Positions 1-6,469 of a DNA stretch of 12,340 bases are shown in pieces. Each line of letters opens with the position of its first letter. The first letter of the stretch is position 1. A program made the position numbers and the translations under genes. The notes beneath the pieces were generated by a model. It did not search any database. It was given only the letters and a program-made list of their open reading frames with translations, and was not told where the DNA came from. This stretch comes from an uncultured Acetobacter sp. GTDB lineage: Bacteria; Pseudomonadota; Alphaproteobacteria; Acetobacterales; Acetobacteraceae. The stretch is from assembly GCF_937875265.1 (NCBI RefSeq), contig NZ_CALLXM010000185.1:1-12340 (forward strand), written 5' to 3'.

Positions 1-325
1 ACATGGGCAGGTCATCTTTCAGGGCCATCAGGGTTGGCATTTCCGCAAGGCAGGGGATGCACCATGAGGCAAAGAAATTCACCAGAACCGGCTGCGTGAG
101 CGCCCGCAGGTCCTGCGTGCTGAAGCCCTGTCCGGGCGCCTGATCCGGCACACTGAAATCGGGCACCGGGCGGTTAAGCACCGGCGCATTGATATCGTGC
201 GGGTTGAAGGAGCCGTGCTGCATGCCAGACAGCATTTTCCAGAAGCCCACGCCAACAACAGCCGCTCCGGCCAGAGGGGCGGCCATCAGCAGCCTCCTGC
301 GGGTCATGTTTTCAGGGTTGCTCAT
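1..325 (-). CDS. ccmG: CcmG/DsbE thiol:disulfide oxidoreductase, partial (C-terminus beyond left edge)
   Basis: Periplasmic, membrane-anchored thioredoxin-like protein. In the Ccm system this family reduces the haem-binding cysteines of apocytochrome c before haem attachment. I translated 108 codons from the ATG at 325-323. An N-terminal hydrophobic segment at about residues 12-29 serves as anchor or signal. The thioredoxin active site is WCIPC (W88, C89, C92), inside LVNFFASWCIPCLAEMP, which is close to the WCVPC typical of CcmG. The start overlaps the ccmF stop as ATGA, so translation is probably coupled, and the operon order supports the name. The segment RRRLLM preceding the hydrophobic stretch loosely resembles a twin-arginine motif. 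The C-terminal half of the domain lies outside the window. The family is secure; ccmG rather than another thioredoxin-like protein rests on position and on WCIPC. Confidence 0.93.
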   Translation of the reverse strand, partial: MSNPENMTRRRLLMAAPLAGAAVVGVGFWKMLSGMQHGSFNPHDINAPVLNRPVPDFSVPDQAPGQGFSTQDLRALTQPVLVNFFASWCIPCLAEMPTLMALKDDLPM

Positions 326-2307
326 GCTGCCGTCACCGAATTGGAAGAAGGTTTGGCACGGCGTGGCGCGCCCACGCGCATGCGCCGGTCAGACAGGGAA
401 AGCATGCCGCCTGTCGCCATAATCAGGGCACCCAGCCACATCCACGGGGCAAGCGGGTTGTAATGCAGGCGCAGCACATAAGTGGGGGCGGCGGCTGTGC
501 CGTGTTTATCGCCCAGCACCCCATACAGATCAGCCAGCAGGTTGGTATGGATGGACACTTCCGTGGTCGTCTGGTTCTGGCTGTTAAAGCTACGTTTGGA
601 CGGATGCATGATTGTTACAATCTTGCCGTTATGCCGAATTTCAAGCGTTGCAACCATAGCGGAATAGTTCGGCCCGGGTTCCTGCGTAACGTTGGTTAAT
701 GTCCAGTCATACCCGGCCAGATGCTCAGTGGTGCCAATCGGCACTTCCACAATTTTGTGCTGAGCCTGAGACATAGCGGCCAGCCCCAGAATGGTCACGC
801 CTACACCCGCATGGGCAATGGCTGTGCCAAAAATGGAGCGCGGCAACATGCGGGCCCGCTGAAAGCTGCCGGAAAGCGGCATGCGGAACAGGCGCACGCG
901 CTCGGCCAGATCCAGCACAGAAGCCGCAATAACCCACACAGCTAGCGCACTGCACAGAATGGGCAGGATGCCAGACATGCCAAAGGTAAACACGGCAAAC
1001 GCAACAGCTGCCAGCAGAGCCGCCAGCCACAGTCGTTGCAGCACCGGCCAGAGCTGGGCGCGCTTCCACGGCAGCATGGGGCCAAACCCCATGAAGATGA
1101 ACAACGGGATAGCCAGCGGAATGGTCGTGGCATCAAAGAACGGCTTGCCCACGGAAATGGTGCGACCAAACAGAAGGGACATGAAGGGCGGATACATGGT
1201 GCCGGTCAGCACCACAGCGCAGAGTGAGCACAACAGGATGTTGTTGAGCACCAGCGCGCCTTCGCGTGAGATCGGCGCAAACAGGCCACCCGCTGTCAGT
1301 GCTGGAGCGCGATAAGCAAACAGCGCCAGAGAACCGCCAATAACCACTGCCAGCAGGCCCAGAATGAAGATGCCGCGTGCCGGGTCATTTGCAAACGCAT
1401 GCACGGAATTCAGAATACCGGAGCGGACAAGGAACGTGCCGGAGAGTGAGAACGAGAACGTGGCAATGGCCAGCAGCACCGTCCAGATTTTCAGGCTTTC
1501 GCGCTTTTCCACCACAATAGCCGAATGGATCAGCGCCGTGCCGGTTAGCCAGGGGATGAGGGAGGCGTTTTCCACCGGGTCCCAGAACCAGTAACCGCCC
1601 CAGCCCAGCACGTAATAGGACCACCATGACCCAAGCGCGATGCCGCAGGTGAGGAAGCACCATGCGGCCACGGCCCACGGGCGCACCCAGCGGCCCCATG
1701 CAGCATCCACACGGCCTTCAATAAGGGCGGCAATTGCGAAGGCAAATGGCACCGCAAACCCGACATAGCCGGTGTAGAGAATAGGCGGATGGAAGGCGAG
1801 GCCCGGGTCCTGAAGCAGGGGGTTCATGCCCTGCCCATCCATAGGGGCAGGCCAGACGCGGGCAAACGGGTCTGACGTGGTCAGGCAGAACAGTTCAAAC
1901 CCGGCGGCCACAGCTCCCAGCACGGCAATAACCCGTGCCCGCAGGGCGGATGGCAGGTTGCGCCCGAAGGCAGCAACTGCCGCGCCGCAAACCCCCAGAA
2001 TAAGCGCCCAGAGCAGAATGGAGCCTTCATGATTGCCCCATACGCCGGTAATTTTATACAGCAGCGGTTTGGAAACCGCGCTGTTGGCCGCAATGTTCTG
2101 GACCGAAAAATCATCCGTAACGGCGGCATTCACCAGACACACGAAGGCCGCCAGCAAAGCCAGTAACTGGCCGACAGCTAGCCCCGGAGCGAGCATCATC
2201 ACCCGTCTGTCGCGTCGTTGTGCGCCGATAAGAGGCAGAATGCCCTGCGCGGTGGCAAGGATGCAGGCAAGGGCCAGCGCATAATGTCCGAGTTCAGGGC
2301 TCAGCAT
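322..2307 (-). CDS. ccmF: Cytochrome c haem lyase subunit CcmF
   Basis: Large polytopic inner-membrane protein (661 aa, typical for the family) that takes haem from holo-CcmE and, with CcmH, ligates it to CXXCH motifs of apocytochromes in the periplasm. The tryptophan-rich haem-binding WWD motif is at residues 236-249 (WGGYWFWDPVENAS). Candidate haem-ligand histidines match family positions: H173 in AFHPPILYTG, H261 in LIHSAIVVEKR, H303 in SVHAFA, and H499 in AIAHAGVG. Many hydrophobic segments run through residue ~510, then a periplasmic domain and a final transmembrane helix near residues 623-640. It starts at ATG 2307, 43 bases after the ccmE stop, with only a weak GGAG-like site about 12 bases upstream. 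Its stop overlaps the ccmG start. Confidence 0.98.
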   Translation of the reverse strand: MLSPELGHYALALACILATAQGILPLIGAQRRDRRVMMLAPGLAVGQLLALLAAFVCLVNAAVTDDFSVQNIAANSAVSKPLLYKITGVWGNHEGSILLWALILGVCGAAVAAFGRNLPSALRARVIAVLGAVAAGFELFCLTTSDPFARVWPAPMDGQGMNPLLQDPGLAFHPPILYTGYVGFAVPFAFAIAALIEGRVDAAWGRWVRPWAVAAWCFLTCGIALGSWWSYYVLGWGGYWFWDPVENASLIPWLTGTALIHSAIVVEKRESLKIWTVLLAIATFSFSLSGTFLVRSGILNSVHAFANDPARGIFILGLLAVVIGGSLALFAYRAPALTAGGLFAPISREGALVLNNILLCSLCAVVLTGTMYPPFMSLLFGRTISVGKPFFDATTIPLAIPLFIFMGFGPMLPWKRAQLWPVLQRLWLAALLAAVAFAVFTFGMSGILPILCSALAVWVIAASVLDLAERVRLFRMPLSGSFQRARMLPRSIFGTAIAHAGVGVTILGLAAMSQAQHKIVEVPIGTTEHLAGYDWTLTNVTQEPGPNYSAMVATLEIRHNGKIVTIMHPSKRSFNSQNQTTTEVSIHTNLLADLYGVLGDKHGTAAAPTYVLRLHYNPLAPWMWLGALIMATGGMLSLSDRRMRVGAPRRAKPSSNSVTAA

Positions 2308-2350
2308 ATCAGAGGGGTGTCTCCGGGTGGCGGGGTGTCAGAAGAGGTTG

Positions 2351-2899
2351 TTAGTTGCCGGTAGAAGCAGGAAGCGGGGCTGAGCCTGAGGATGCGAGGC
2401 CTTTTTTTGCGTCCTGCACGGTCATGCTGTTCCAGCTGGTTGCACTGGGTGGCGGCCCGAAGCGAGGGTCCCATTTGCCGGATTTTTTCAGGGCTTCCGC
2501 CACTTCCTTAGGCATATAGGTTTCATCATGCTTGGCCAGAACTTCACTGGCAACAAACCCGCCTTTTTGCATGGTGCCGACGGCCACAACGCTCTGTCCC
2601 TCACGGAACAGGTCAGGCAGAATGCCTTCATACCGCACGGTCACGGCGGCCTGACCATCTGTGACGTCAAAGCGGGCAATGGGAGTTTCCCCCCGCTTTT
2701 CACGCTGGACGGAGCCTGCGACCACCATACCACCAAGCCGCACGGTGCGGTCCGCCGGGGGGGCGGAGGCCGCAACCTGAGACGGCGTGACAAAGAAAAC
2801 AATATCGGACGAAAACGCCTTGAGCATGAGGGCCGCTGCGGCCCCCAGACAGGCGACGCAGGCGATAACGAGCCAGAGGCGACGTGTCTTGCGGGTCAT
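2351..2899 (-). CDS. ccmE: Periplasmic haem chaperone CcmE
   Basis: Haem chaperone (182 aa) that binds haem covalently through a histidine after loading by CcmC, then delivers it to CcmF. One N-terminal transmembrane helix (about residues 8-27) follows a basic start (MTRKTRR). A soluble OB-fold domain follows, containing GGMVVAGSV and EGILPDLFREGQ. The haem-binding signature is LAKHDETYMP, with H124 as covalent ligand and Y128 as axial ligand by family analogy. The C-terminal tail after about residue 140 is flexible and rich in Gly, Pro and Ser. The start ATG at 2899 overlaps the ccmD stop (ATGA). It sits in the order ccmC-D-E-F-G. Confidence 0.98.
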   Translation of the reverse strand: MTRKTRRLWLVIACVACLGAAAALMLKAFSSDIVFFVTPSQVAASAPPADRTVRLGGMVVAGSVQREKRGETPIARFDVTDGQAAVTVRYEGILPDLFREGQSVVAVGTMQKGGFVASEVLAKHDETYMPKEVAEALKKSGKWDPRFGPPPSATSWNSMTVQDAKKGLASSGSAPLPASTGN

Positions 2900-3057
2900 A
2901 GAGACGGGGTGGCTCCTGTGGTGCGGTCGGATGAGCGTTCAAGAACGGCCAGCCGCATACGAGCCTGTTTCAGGCGAAGGGCCGCCCCGATGGATAGCGC
3001 CAAAGCGATAAGGGCGGCCAGACCATAGCTGGCCAGAATATAGGGAAGGTGGGTCAT
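2896..3057 (-). CDS. ccmD: Haem exporter accessory protein CcmD
   Basis: Small single-pass membrane protein of 53 aa, found by reading the gap between ccmC and ccmE. It begins MTHLPYILASYGLAALIALA and continues into a basic stretch, RLKQARMRLAVLE, typical of CcmD (short periplasmic start, one helix at about residues 9-27, basic cytoplasmic tail). CcmD forms a complex with CcmABC and is needed to release holo-CcmE. ATG 3057 overlaps the ccmC stop (ATGA), and its own TGA overlaps the ccmE ATG, so all three genes are tightly coupled. Sequence similarity across this family is weak, so the call rests on size, topology and exact position. Confidence 0.92.
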   Translation of the reverse strand: MTHLPYILASYGLAALIALALSIGAALRLKQARMRLAVLERSSDRTTGATPSL

Positions 3058-3842
3058 GCAGCCTCTCCTGGAGCAGCGTCTGCACGGCGGCGGGGGCTGG
3101 AGAGCAGGCTGCGGATTCGGCTTTCCATCACGGCAGCGCGGGTGCGGGCAAGCACAATGGCGGCAAATCCAAGCGAGAAACCCAGTGTGGAAAGAGCCAG
3201 CGGCCAGAGCATGGAGGAAGACATGGTGGGGGCACCCGTCAGCGTAATGCTATCGGGCTGATGCAGGGTGTTCCACCACTGGACACTGAACTTGATAACC
3301 GGAAGATCAACCGCGCCAGCCAGTGCCAGAATGGCTGCGGCTCGGTAGCCCCGCTGCGGGTCATCAAACGCGCGGATCAGCGCAATATGGCCAAGATACA
3401 GAAAGAACAGCACCAGCACGGAAGTCAGCCGGGCGTCCCACACCCACCATGTGCCCCACATCGGCTTGCCCCACAGGGAGCCGGTGGCCAGACACAGCGC
3501 GGTAATGCAGGCGCCAACCGGGCCAATTTCCACCGCTGCCAGATCAGCTAGCGGGTGCCGCCAGACCAGTGAGAGCATGGCACATACGGCCAGCCCGGCA
3601 TACCCGGCGGAGGCCAGCATGGCAGCGGGCACATGCACATACATAATGCGAACGGAATCCCCCTGCTGCCAGTCTGCCGGGGAGAAAAACAGCCCCCAGC
3701 CCAGCCCGATAAGGGTGAGCAGCAGGGCTGGCCAGGTCAGCCAGGGTTGCAGGCGTGCGCCCAGCCTGAGAAACCGGCCGGGATTGGCATACCGGTGGAA
3801 CCATGTTCCGGCACGCGCGACGAGGGTCGGTGTGGCGCTCAA
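3054..3842 (-). CDS. ccmC: Haem transporter/handling protein CcmC (TTG start)
   Basis: Inner-membrane protein (262 aa) that presents haem to CcmE on the periplasmic side. The WWD motif is WGTWWVWDARLTS (residues 129-141). The two flanking haem-ligand histidines are H70 in YVHVPAA and H194 in WWNTLHQ. Six hydrophobic segments are apparent. The reading frame opens with TTG: a TGA lies two codons upstream and no in-frame ATG or GTG occurs before residue 67, well inside the conserved region, so TTG 3842 is the only sensible start seen. A GGA-containing sequence (ACGGAC) lies about 7-9 bases upstream. It is the first ccm gene here. ccmA and ccmB, which often precede ccmC, are absent, and a divergent unrelated gene follows instead. 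The C-terminal tail is extended and basic. Confidence 0.97.
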   Translation of the reverse strand: MSATPTLVARAGTWFHRYANPGRFLRLGARLQPWLTWPALLLTLIGLGWGLFFSPADWQQGDSVRIMYVHVPAAMLASAGYAGLAVCAMLSLVWRHPLADLAAVEIGPVGACITALCLATGSLWGKPMWGTWWVWDARLTSVLVLFFLYLGHIALIRAFDDPQRGYRAAAILALAGAVDLPVIKFSVQWWNTLHQPDSITLTGAPTMSSSMLWPLALSTLGFSLGFAAIVLARTRAAVMESRIRSLLSSPRRRADAAPGEAA

Positions 3843-3931
3843 ATGTCAGTCCGTTCCGTATCTCAACAAATCAGATGAGCTTGCAGGGGTCCGTGGGCCG
3901 GAGTTTCCTGCCCGGACATGCGCTCGCGCAC

Positions 3932-3960
3932 CTTTTACATCATTCGAGGCATCTTGACAC
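3932..3960 (-). promoter_or_regulatory. Candidate promoter of the ccmCDEFG operon
   Basis: On the minus strand, GTGTCA (3960-3955) and TAAAAG (3937-3932) are separated by 17 bases. Each matches the sigma-70 consensus at 4 of 6 positions. This would leave a leader of about 80-85 bases before the ccmC TTG. The same bases read on the plus strand contain a perfect TTGACA (3954-3959), but with no good -10 at the right distance. Prediction by eye only. Confidence 0.33.
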
Positions 3961-4011
3961 GAGGCAGTTATTCATGGGCGTCCTGTCCCGACAACACAGC
4001 GGAGAGAAGAC

Positions 4012-4305
4012 ATGTTGTTTGCCATTATTTGCACAGATCGCCCCGGAGCCCTTGAAATACGCAAGGCAACCCGTGAAAAGCATCTGGCTTTTCTGGAAAC
4101 ATATAAGAAGGCGATTCAGTTCGCTGGACCTCAACTTGACGTGAGCGGTGCCCCCTGCGGCAGCCTCGTGCTGCTGGATGTGCCCGATAGGGCCGCAGCG
4201 GAAGGCTTTGCCGCAGCAGACCCGTATGCCGAGGTCAACCTGTTTGAAAGCGTGATTGTGCGCCCGCTGCGCACTGTGTTCCGTGATGGCGCACTGGTGG
4301 AATAG
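4012..4305 (+). CDS. YciI-family protein
   Basis: Small soluble cytoplasmic protein of 97 aa with the YciI ferredoxin-like alpha/beta fold. Visible family marks are the N-terminal strand MLFAIICTD, the REKHLAFL segment with conserved H24, and the ADPYAEVNLFESVIVRPL block with D70; the His/Asp pair is the presumed active site. The substrate of most YciI proteins is unknown. A good ribosome binding site (GGAGAGAAG) precedes ATG 4012. The stop is followed after two bases by the EVE-domain gene, so the two form a bicistronic unit, transcribed divergently from ccmC. The family is confident; the function is not. Confidence 0.88.
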   Translation: MLFAIICTDRPGALEIRKATREKHLAFLETYKKAIQFAGPQLDVSGAPCGSLVLLDVPDRAAAEGFAAADPYAEVNLFESVIVRPLRTVFRDGALVE

Positions 4306-4307
4306 CC

Positions 4308-4724
4308 ATGGCTTACTGGTTGATTAAAAGCGAACCGGACGCCTTCAGCTGGGATGAGCAGGTGGCGAACGATGTGGAACCCTGGACCGGGGTGCGAAAC
4401 CATCAGGCCAAAAAGAACCTTGCTGGCATGACGGTGGGGGACCGCGCGTTTTTCTACCATTCCAACGTGCAGCGCGCGATTGTGGGTGTGGTGGAAATTG
4501 TGCGGGAAGCCTACCCGGACCCAACAGCAGACAGTGGCAGCTGGGTGTGTGTGGACGTGAAAACCGTTGGCCCCATGCCCACGCCCGTCACGCTGGCGGA
4601 AATCAAGCAGGATGACGCGTTGAGTGATCTGGCTCTGGTCCGGCAGTCCCGCTTATCCGTATGCCCCATTTCCGCAGCGCACTGGCAGCATCTGTGCCGG
4701 ATGGGCGGATGGTTTGGCGGCTGA
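4308..4724 (+). CDS. EVE domain-containing protein
   Basis: Protein of 138 aa made up almost wholly of an EVE domain, a PUA-like fold linked to recognition of modified bases or RNA (human THYN1 family). Family marks in order: YWLIKSEP at residues 3-10, WTGVRNHQA at 26-34, the GDRAFFYHSN block at 44-53, GVVEIVREAYPD at 60-71, and a basic strand RLSVCPIS near 115-122. The usual length is 135-155 aa, so it is complete. The start ATG at 4308 is two bases after the yciI stop, without a strong binding site of its own, suggesting coupled translation. The ligand cannot be read from sequence. Many alphaproteobacteria carry a stand-alone EVE gene beside yciI. Confidence 0.9.
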   Translation: MAYWLIKSEPDAFSWDEQVANDVEPWTGVRNHQAKKNLAGMTVGDRAFFYHSNVQRAIVGVVEIVREAYPDPTADSGSWVCVDVKTVGPMPTPVTLAEIKQDDALSDLALVRQSRLSVCPISAAHWQHLCRMGGWFGG

Positions 4725-4809
4725 GTGCCACAGGCAAAATGGGCGCATGTCTGGCTGATGCAGCGCAGGCAGGCGAACGCTTTGTGGGGCTCAGAATGTG
4801 CCGGGCAAT

Positions 4810-4849
4810 AAAAAAGGGAGCGTGCCCATGTCGGGTCGTTCCCTTTTTT
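4810..4849. terminator. Bidirectional rho-independent terminator
   Basis: A 10-base perfect inverted repeat (AAAAAAGGGA at 4810-4819 and TCCCTTTTTT at 4840-4849) encloses a further imperfect stem with CCC/GGG closing an ATGTC loop. A- and T-tracts flank both arms, so it can terminate transcription from the EVE gene (plus) and from the DUF442 gene (minus). These two genes converge here. Confidence 0.88.
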
Positions 4850-4877
4850 ATAAATCACTTCCGTGCGTCAGAGCTGC

Positions 4878-5213
4878 TTAGCTCTGTGTGGCAAGCGCCC
4901 AGAGCTGGCCAGCGCGGTTGCCAGAGCGGCAATAGGCAAAAATCGGGCCAGGCAGGGTGTTGAGGGATTCCTGCATGATAATCACGGCGTCAGAAGACGG
5001 AGCCTGACCGGCATGAACGGGAATGGAGATAAAGGACAGGCCCGCTTTTTTAGCGGCTTCACCAATGGTTTCGGCTGTCGGCTGGCCGGGGTCTTCTGCA
5101 TCCGGGCGGGTACAGAGAATGGTTTTGAACCCGGCGTCTTTAATGGCGGGAATGTCGCTCACGGCAATCTGCGGTGCGACAACAAAATCGGGGGACAGGC
5201 TGCGATAGTTCAT
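4878..5213 (-). CDS. Rhodanese-like DUF442/TIGR01244-type sulfur transferase
   Basis: Soluble protein of 111 aa in the DUF442 family (phosphatase-like fold, also found fused to sulfur dioxygenase-type domains). Visible marks are the start MNYRSLSPDFVVAPQI, the RPDAEDPGQP loop at residues 36-45, and the active-site loop AYCRSGNRAG with C95 as nucleophile and R100. The loop CRSGNR is of rhodanese type (Cys, four residues, Arg) rather than the Cys-x5-Arg of true protein tyrosine phosphatases, so sulfur transfer is the likelier chemistry. I chose ATG 5213 because the protein then begins as the family usually does. A GTG at 5249 would add 12 residues that resemble nothing. It converges with the EVE gene and diverges from the dehydratase gene. 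The physiological substrate is unknown. Confidence 0.85.
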   Translation of the reverse strand: MNYRSLSPDFVVAPQIAVSDIPAIKDAGFKTILCTRPDAEDPGQPTAETIGEAAKKAGLSFISIPVHAGQAPSSDAVIIMQESLNTLPGPIFAYCRSGNRAGQLWALATQS

Positions 5214-5374
5214 GGTCAGGGAAACCCTCTCAGAAGAAAAAACAGTCACAAGGTCTCGTCTCTTGTAGGCCCGGAGTGGTCAGGCGGAAAGAGGGGGAAG
5301 CACTGTCCTGACTGTATGCCAGACCCGAAAGTCGTTATGATACACCCGCAAAATAACAGAGAAGAGGGTGAGAC

Positions 5375-6343
5375 ATGCAGGACGCACCGGGTTTTTCAGA
5401 TGTTGTTGCAGCGTCAGTGCGCCTGCAGGGGCATGTACATCGCACGCCGGTTTTAACCTCCCGCTATCTCAATGCGCTGAGTGGAGCGAACCTGTTTTTC
5501 AAAGCCGAGAATTTCCAGCGCGTGGGCGCGTTCAAATTCCGGGGCGCATTGAATGCCATTTTATCTTTGCCGGAAGAGGTGCGACGGCGTGGTGTTGTGG
5601 CGTATTCCTCCGGCAATCACGCGCAGGGCGTTGCCTGTGCCGCGCAGCTAGCGGGTATTCCCGCCATTATTGTCATGCCGGAAGACGCTCCGGCCATGAA
5701 GCTTGCTGCAACCCGAGGCTATGGCGCGGATGTTGTGACGTATGACCGGTATAAGGAAGACCGTCAGGCCATAGGTGCCGCTCTGGCAGCAGAGCGCGGG
5801 GCCACGTTGCTCCCTCCGTTTGATCACCCGGATATTATTGCCGGGCAGGGGACCGCTGCACTGGAACTGTTTGAAGAAACCGGGCCTCTGGATGCACTTT
5901 TTGTGCCGGTTGGCGGCGGAGGGCTCGCCTCGGGCTGTGCGCTGGTGGCACATGCGGTTTCACCAGGCTGCACCGTGATCGGGGTGGAACCCGCTGCCGG
6001 GGATGATGCACGGCAGTCTCTTGCCGCAGGCCATATTGTGCAGATTGATGTACCGAAAACGCTGGCAGACGGCGCGCAGACCACAGCACTCAGCCCACTG
6101 ACCTTTGGAATTTTGCGCAGGCTTCTGCGTGAGATTGTCACGGTGGAAGATGCTGCACTGGTTACAACCATGCGCACGCTGGCGGAGCGGATGAAAATTG
6201 TTGTGGAGCCAACCGGCTGCCTTGGCGTTGCGGCGGCTCTGGCTGCGGCACCAGAGTGGCAGGGGAAGCGTGTGGGCGTGATTATTTCTGGTGGAAATGT
6301 CGATATGACGCGGTTTTCAAAACTGATGCAGCAGGACGCGTAA
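5375..6343 (+). CDS. PLP-dependent threonine/serine dehydratase (ammonia-lyase)
   Basis: Cytoplasmic fold-type II PLP enzyme of 322 aa. The PLP lysine is K54 in AFKFRGALN. The asparagine loop SSGNHAQG is at 78-85, the glycine-rich phosphate cradle GGGGLASG at 179-186, and the serine that contacts the pyridine nitrogen is in SGGN at 305-308. It lacks the C-terminal ACT/regulatory domain of biosynthetic IlvA (about 500 aa), so it belongs with catabolic threonine dehydratase, serine racemase and threo-3-hydroxyaspartate ammonia-lyase. These cannot be separated by eye. It is preceded by a binding site GAGGGTGAG and by a TATGAT hexamer at 5336-5341 that could be a -10 box, although no good -35 is seen. 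Monocistronic: neighbours on both sides are on the opposite strand. Confidence 0.93.
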   Translation: MQDAPGFSDVVAASVRLQGHVHRTPVLTSRYLNALSGANLFFKAENFQRVGAFKFRGALNAILSLPEEVRRRGVVAYSSGNHAQGVACAAQLAGIPAIIVMPEDAPAMKLAATRGYGADVVTYDRYKEDRQAIGAALAAERGATLLPPFDHPDIIAGQGTAALELFEETGPLDALFVPVGGGGLASGCALVAHAVSPGCTVIGVEPAAGDDARQSLAAGHIVQIDVPKTLADGAQTTALSPLTFGILRRLLREIVTVEDAALVTTMRTLAERMKIVVEPTGCLGVAAALAAAPEWQGKRVGVIISGGNVDMTRFSKLMQQDA

Positions 6344-6401
6344 CGCATGTGGAGACTGACAAACCAACCAGCCTCATTTTTCAAATAGTCTTTAAAACAT
6401 C

Positions 6402-6441
6402 AGTCCGGGTTAGAGAGAGTTCTCCCGTAAAGACCCGGACT
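6402..6441. repeat. Inverted repeat, possible terminator between convergent genes
   Basis: AGTCCGGGT (6402-6410) and ACCCGGACT (6433-6441) form a perfect 9-base inverted repeat around a 22-base interior that can itself fold weakly (GAGA/TCTC). It lies between the ends of the dehydratase gene and the convergent lipoprotein gene, where a terminator is expected. No T-tract follows either arm, so it is not a classical rho-independent terminator. It could also be an RNA-stabilising 3' hairpin. Confidence 0.5.
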
Positions 6442-6469
6442 AATGCATGGTCAGGCGTAAAAAGCCGCC

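Noticed and set aside
3954..3959. Perfect TTGACA as a promoter for yciI
   Set aside because: No acceptable -10 hexamer occurs 15-19 bases downstream on the plus strand (GGGCGT at 17), so I do not call a promoter for yciI there.
5309..5341. Promoter for the dehydratase gene built from CTGACT and TATGAT
   Set aside because: The -10-like hexamer is good, but the spacing of 21 bases is too long and no better -35 is present, so only the -10 is mentioned.
4863..5456. Long open frame on the plus strand (about 197 codons) over the DUF442 gene
   Set aside because: It is antisense to a gene with clear family motifs, has no good ribosome binding site, and its protein is rich in G/R/C and resembles no family. 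It is a by-product of GC-rich codon use.
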